A stretch of DNA of 64,000 nt from Arthrobacter zhangbolii (lineage in GTDB: Bacteria > Actinomycetota > Actinomycetes > Actinomycetales > Micrococcaceae), in assembly GCF_022869865.1 (NCBI RefSeq), contig NZ_CP094984.1, positions 1,798,001-1,862,000 on the forward strand. The letters run 5' to 3'. This document shows positions 62,233 through 64,000 of this stretch, piece by piece. The notes under the pieces were generated by a model. The model searched no databases. It was not told where the DNA came from and saw only the letters and a list, made by a program, of their open reading frames with translations. The position numbers and the translations under genes are program-made. Positions within the stretch are counted from its first letter, which is position 1, and every line of letters starts with the position of its first letter.

Positions 62233-63831
62233 GTGATTTCCGTATCTGGTCTCGAGCTGCGCGCAGGCGCACGCCTTCTCATGGAAGCGGTTTCTTTCCG
62301 TGTGGACAAGGGAGACAAGATCGGCCTCGTGGGCCGTAACGGCGCCGGGAAGACCACGCTCACCAAGGTCCTCGCCGGCGAGGCACTGCCTGCCGCGGGA
62401 CATGTGAAGCGGGTCGGCGAGATCGGCTACCTGCCCCAGGATCCGCGGACCCCGGACATGGAGCAGCTGGGCCGCGACAGGATCCTTTCCGCCCGCGGGT
62501 TGGACAAGGTTTCCGCGCAGCTGAAGAAGTGCCAGGACGAGATGGCCAGCGATGACCCGAAGATCTCCTCGAAGGCCATGAACCGCTACGACCGGCTCGA
62601 GGCGGAGTTCCTTTCCGCCGGCGGGTACGCCGCCGAGTCCGAAGCAGCCACCATCTGCGCCAACCTGGCGCTGCCGGACCGGCTGCTGAACCAGCCGCTG
62701 AGCACCCTCTCCGGCGGCCAGCGCCGCCGCGTGGAGCTGGCCCGGATCCTTTATTCCGACGCTGACACCATGCTGCTCGATGAGCCCACTAACCACCTTG
62801 ACGCTGATTCCATTGCCTGGCTGCGGGAATTCCTGAAGAACCACACCGGCGGCCTGATTGTGATCAGCCACGACACGGAACTGCTCGAAGCCACCGTCAA
62901 CAAGGTCTTCAGCCTGGACGCCAACCGCGCCACCATCGACATTTACAACATGGATTGGAAGCGCTACAAGATTCAGCGCGAGACCGACGAGCGTGCCCGC
63001 AAGCGTGAACGTGCCAATACCGAGAAGAAGGCCGGCATCCTGCTGGCCCAGGCCAACAAGATGAAGGCCCGCGCTTCCGGCGCCTCCGCCGCCCAGAGCA
63101 TGCTCAAGCGCGTGGACCGCCTGATGGGCGGGCTCGACGCCGTCCGCGCCACGGACCGGGTTGCCGCACTGCGCTTCCCGGATCCGGCCCCCTGCGGGAA
63201 GACCCCCATGATGGCCGAGGGCCTGAGCAAGAGCTACGGCTCGCTGGAAATTTTCACCGACGTGGACCTGGCCATCGACCGCGGTTCCAAGGTGGTCATC
63301 CTGGGCCTGAACGGTGCCGGTAAGACCACGCTGCTGCGGATGCTGGCCGGAGTGGACCAGCCCGACACCGGAAAGATCATTCCGGGCCACGGCCTGAAGG
63401 TGGGCTACTACGCCCAGGAACACGAAACCTTGGACACCGAGCGTACCGTCCTGGAAAACATGCGCTCTTCGGCGCCGGACATGGATGATGCCGAGGTCCG
63501 CAGCGTCCTGGGTTCCTTTATGTTCAGCGGCGACGACGTCGAGAAGAAGGCCGGGGTGCTCTCCGGCGGTGAAAAAACCCGCCTGGCGCTGGCTACCATT
63601 GTGGCCTCCTCCGCCAACGTGCTGCTTCTGGACGAGCCGACCAACAACCTGGACCCGGCCTCACGCGCGGAAATCCTGAGCGCCCTGAGCAACTACACCG
63701 GGGCCGTGGTGATGGTCAGCCACGATGAGGGTGCCGTTGCCGCGCTGAACCCCGAACGCGTGGTCCTGCTGCCCGACGGCGACGAGGACCACTGGAACGA
63801 AAACTACCTGGACCTGGTCACGCTGGCCTGA
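62233..63831 (+). CDS. ABC-F family ATP-binding protein
   Basis: A 532-residue ABC-F protein: two ABC ATPase modules joined by a charged linker and no membrane domain. Walker A motifs are GRNGAGKTT and GLNGAGKTT, signatures LSGGQRRRVELA and LSGGEKTRLALA, and Walker B with LLDEPTNHLD and LLDEPTNNLD. The linker (near 245-300, DWKRYKIQRETDERARKRERA) is the ribosome P-site-tRNA interaction motif. ABC-F proteins act on stalled ribosomes; some give antibiotic resistance and others are housekeeping. This one looks housekeeping, which is a guess. GTG start. Confidence 0.92.
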   Translation: MISVSGLELRAGARLLMEAVSFRVDKGDKIGLVGRNGAGKTTLTKVLAGEALPAAGHVKRVGEIGYLPQDPRTPDMEQLGRDRILSARGLDKVSAQLKKCQDEMASDDPKISSKAMNRYDRLEAEFLSAGGYAAESEAATICANLALPDRLLNQPLSTLSGGQRRRVELARILYSDADTMLLDEPTNHLDADSIAWLREFLKNHTGGLIVISHDTELLEATVNKVFSLDANRATIDIYNMDWKRYKIQRETDERARKRERANTEKKAGILLAQANKMKARASGASAAQSMLKRVDRLMGGLDAVRATDRVAALRFPDPAPCGKTPMMAEGLSKSYGSLEIFTDVDLAIDRGSKVVILGLNGAGKTTLLRMLAGVDQPDTGKIIPGHGLKVGYYAQEHETLDTERTVLENMRSSAPDMDDAEVRSVLGSFMFSGDDVEKKAGVLSGGEKTRLALATIVASSANVLLLDEPTNNLDPASRAEILSALSNYTGAVVMVSHDEGAVAALNPERVVLLPDGDEDHWNENYLDLVTLA

Positions 63832-63836
63832 CCCGG

Positions 63837-63858
63837 ATCCGGCACACCGCCGGATTTC
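63837..63858 (+). terminator. terminator of the ABC-F gene
   Basis: A 7-bp stem ATCCGGC/GCCGGAT (63837-63843 with 63849-63855), a 5-base loop and TTC at the end. It begins five bases after the stop codon and is of modest strength. Confidence 0.5.
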
Positions 63859-63898
63859 CGCCGCCCGCAGCCGCCGCACTACAGAAAGCCACTGCGCC

Positions 63899-64000
63899 AT
63901 CCGTTCGTTTTCCCCGTCCCTGCCCGTCCTGTCCGCTGTCCCGCGATCCCGGCTTCTGATCGGCTCGGCGCTGGCGCTGAGCCTCACACTCGGCGGCTGT
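63899..64000 (+). CDS. lipoprotein, N-terminal signal peptide only (runs off the window end)
   Basis: One frame ends exactly at the window edge in a lipoprotein signal peptide: SRLLIGSALALSLTLGGC, with lipobox LGGC and the Cys codon at 63998-64000. Ahead of it lies RSFSPSLPVLSAVP. No ATG, GTG or TTG is in frame nearby. The ATC at 63899, with AGAAAG upstream, or a CTG further in, are the only candidates, so a rare start or a sequencing error is possible. The rest of the gene is outside, so its function is unknown. Confidence 0.4.
   Translation, partial: MRSFSPSLPVLSAVPRSRLLIGSALALSLTLGGC

Overview
The window is chromosomal DNA from a high-GC Gram-positive bacterium. GC-rich codon use, GTG starts, OpcA, WhiA, SufR, CtaA/CtaB, a fused-gene-free oxidative pentose phosphate cluster and an AUG/GUG-leaderless promoter style all point to an actinobacterium. 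The protein sequences look most like Micrococcaceae (Arthrobacter and relatives). That genus-level placement is my inference from remembered sequence similarity, not from a search. No rRNA, tRNA, CRISPR array, insertion sequence or prophage was seen. Nearly all of the DNA is accounted for by ordinary chromosomal genes.

Layout. Positions 1-1324 hold the end of a sugar ABC ATPase and a PfkB-type kinase. Positions 1341-7330 hold a beta-glucoside/oligosaccharide uptake operon on the minus strand: lipoprotein binding protein, two permeases, a GH1 beta-glucosidase and a LacI-family regulator. Two perfect operator palindromes bracket its promoter. Positions 7416-12085 hold an rRNA methyltransferase, YigZ, CoaE and UvrB. 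Positions 12142-19318 hold a pyruvyl-transferase-like protein, two small proteins, a peptidase/acetyltransferase pair, a Ski2-like helicase and a trans-aconitate methyltransferase-like protein. An APC permease with a single-base frameshift lies at 19320-20737. Then come an MBL-fold hydrolase, a heterodimeric ABC exporter with a GntR regulator, UvrA behind two overlapping SOS-box-like sites, a HAD phosphatase and an acyltransferase.

From 30324 to 57751 the window follows a gene order conserved in actinobacteria (compare M. tuberculosis Rv1420 to Rv1466, from memory): uvrC-rapZ-yvcK-whiA, sodA, gap-pgk-tpiA-secG, the minus-strand tkt-tal-pgi-zwf-opcA-pgl operon, ctaB, ctaA with an ABC-2 transporter, and sufR-sufB-sufD-sufC-sufT. 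The tail (57858-64000) holds an NTF2-like protein, a HAD protein, a zinc metallopeptidase, a biotin ECF transporter (bioY, ATPase, EcfT), an ABC-F ATPase and the first codons of a lipoprotein.

Functionally, the middle of the window joins lower glycolysis, the pentose phosphate pathway, heme A synthesis and Fe-S assembly. All three UvrABC subunits are encoded here but at three separate sites. A recurring feature is a TANNNT -10 box 6-7 bases before the start codon, which implies that many of these genes are transcribed as leaderless mRNAs. This was used to choose several starts. I found no clearly new system. The best leads are regulatory: the twin operators, the twin SOS boxes, the leaderless set, structured leaders, and the frameshifted permease.
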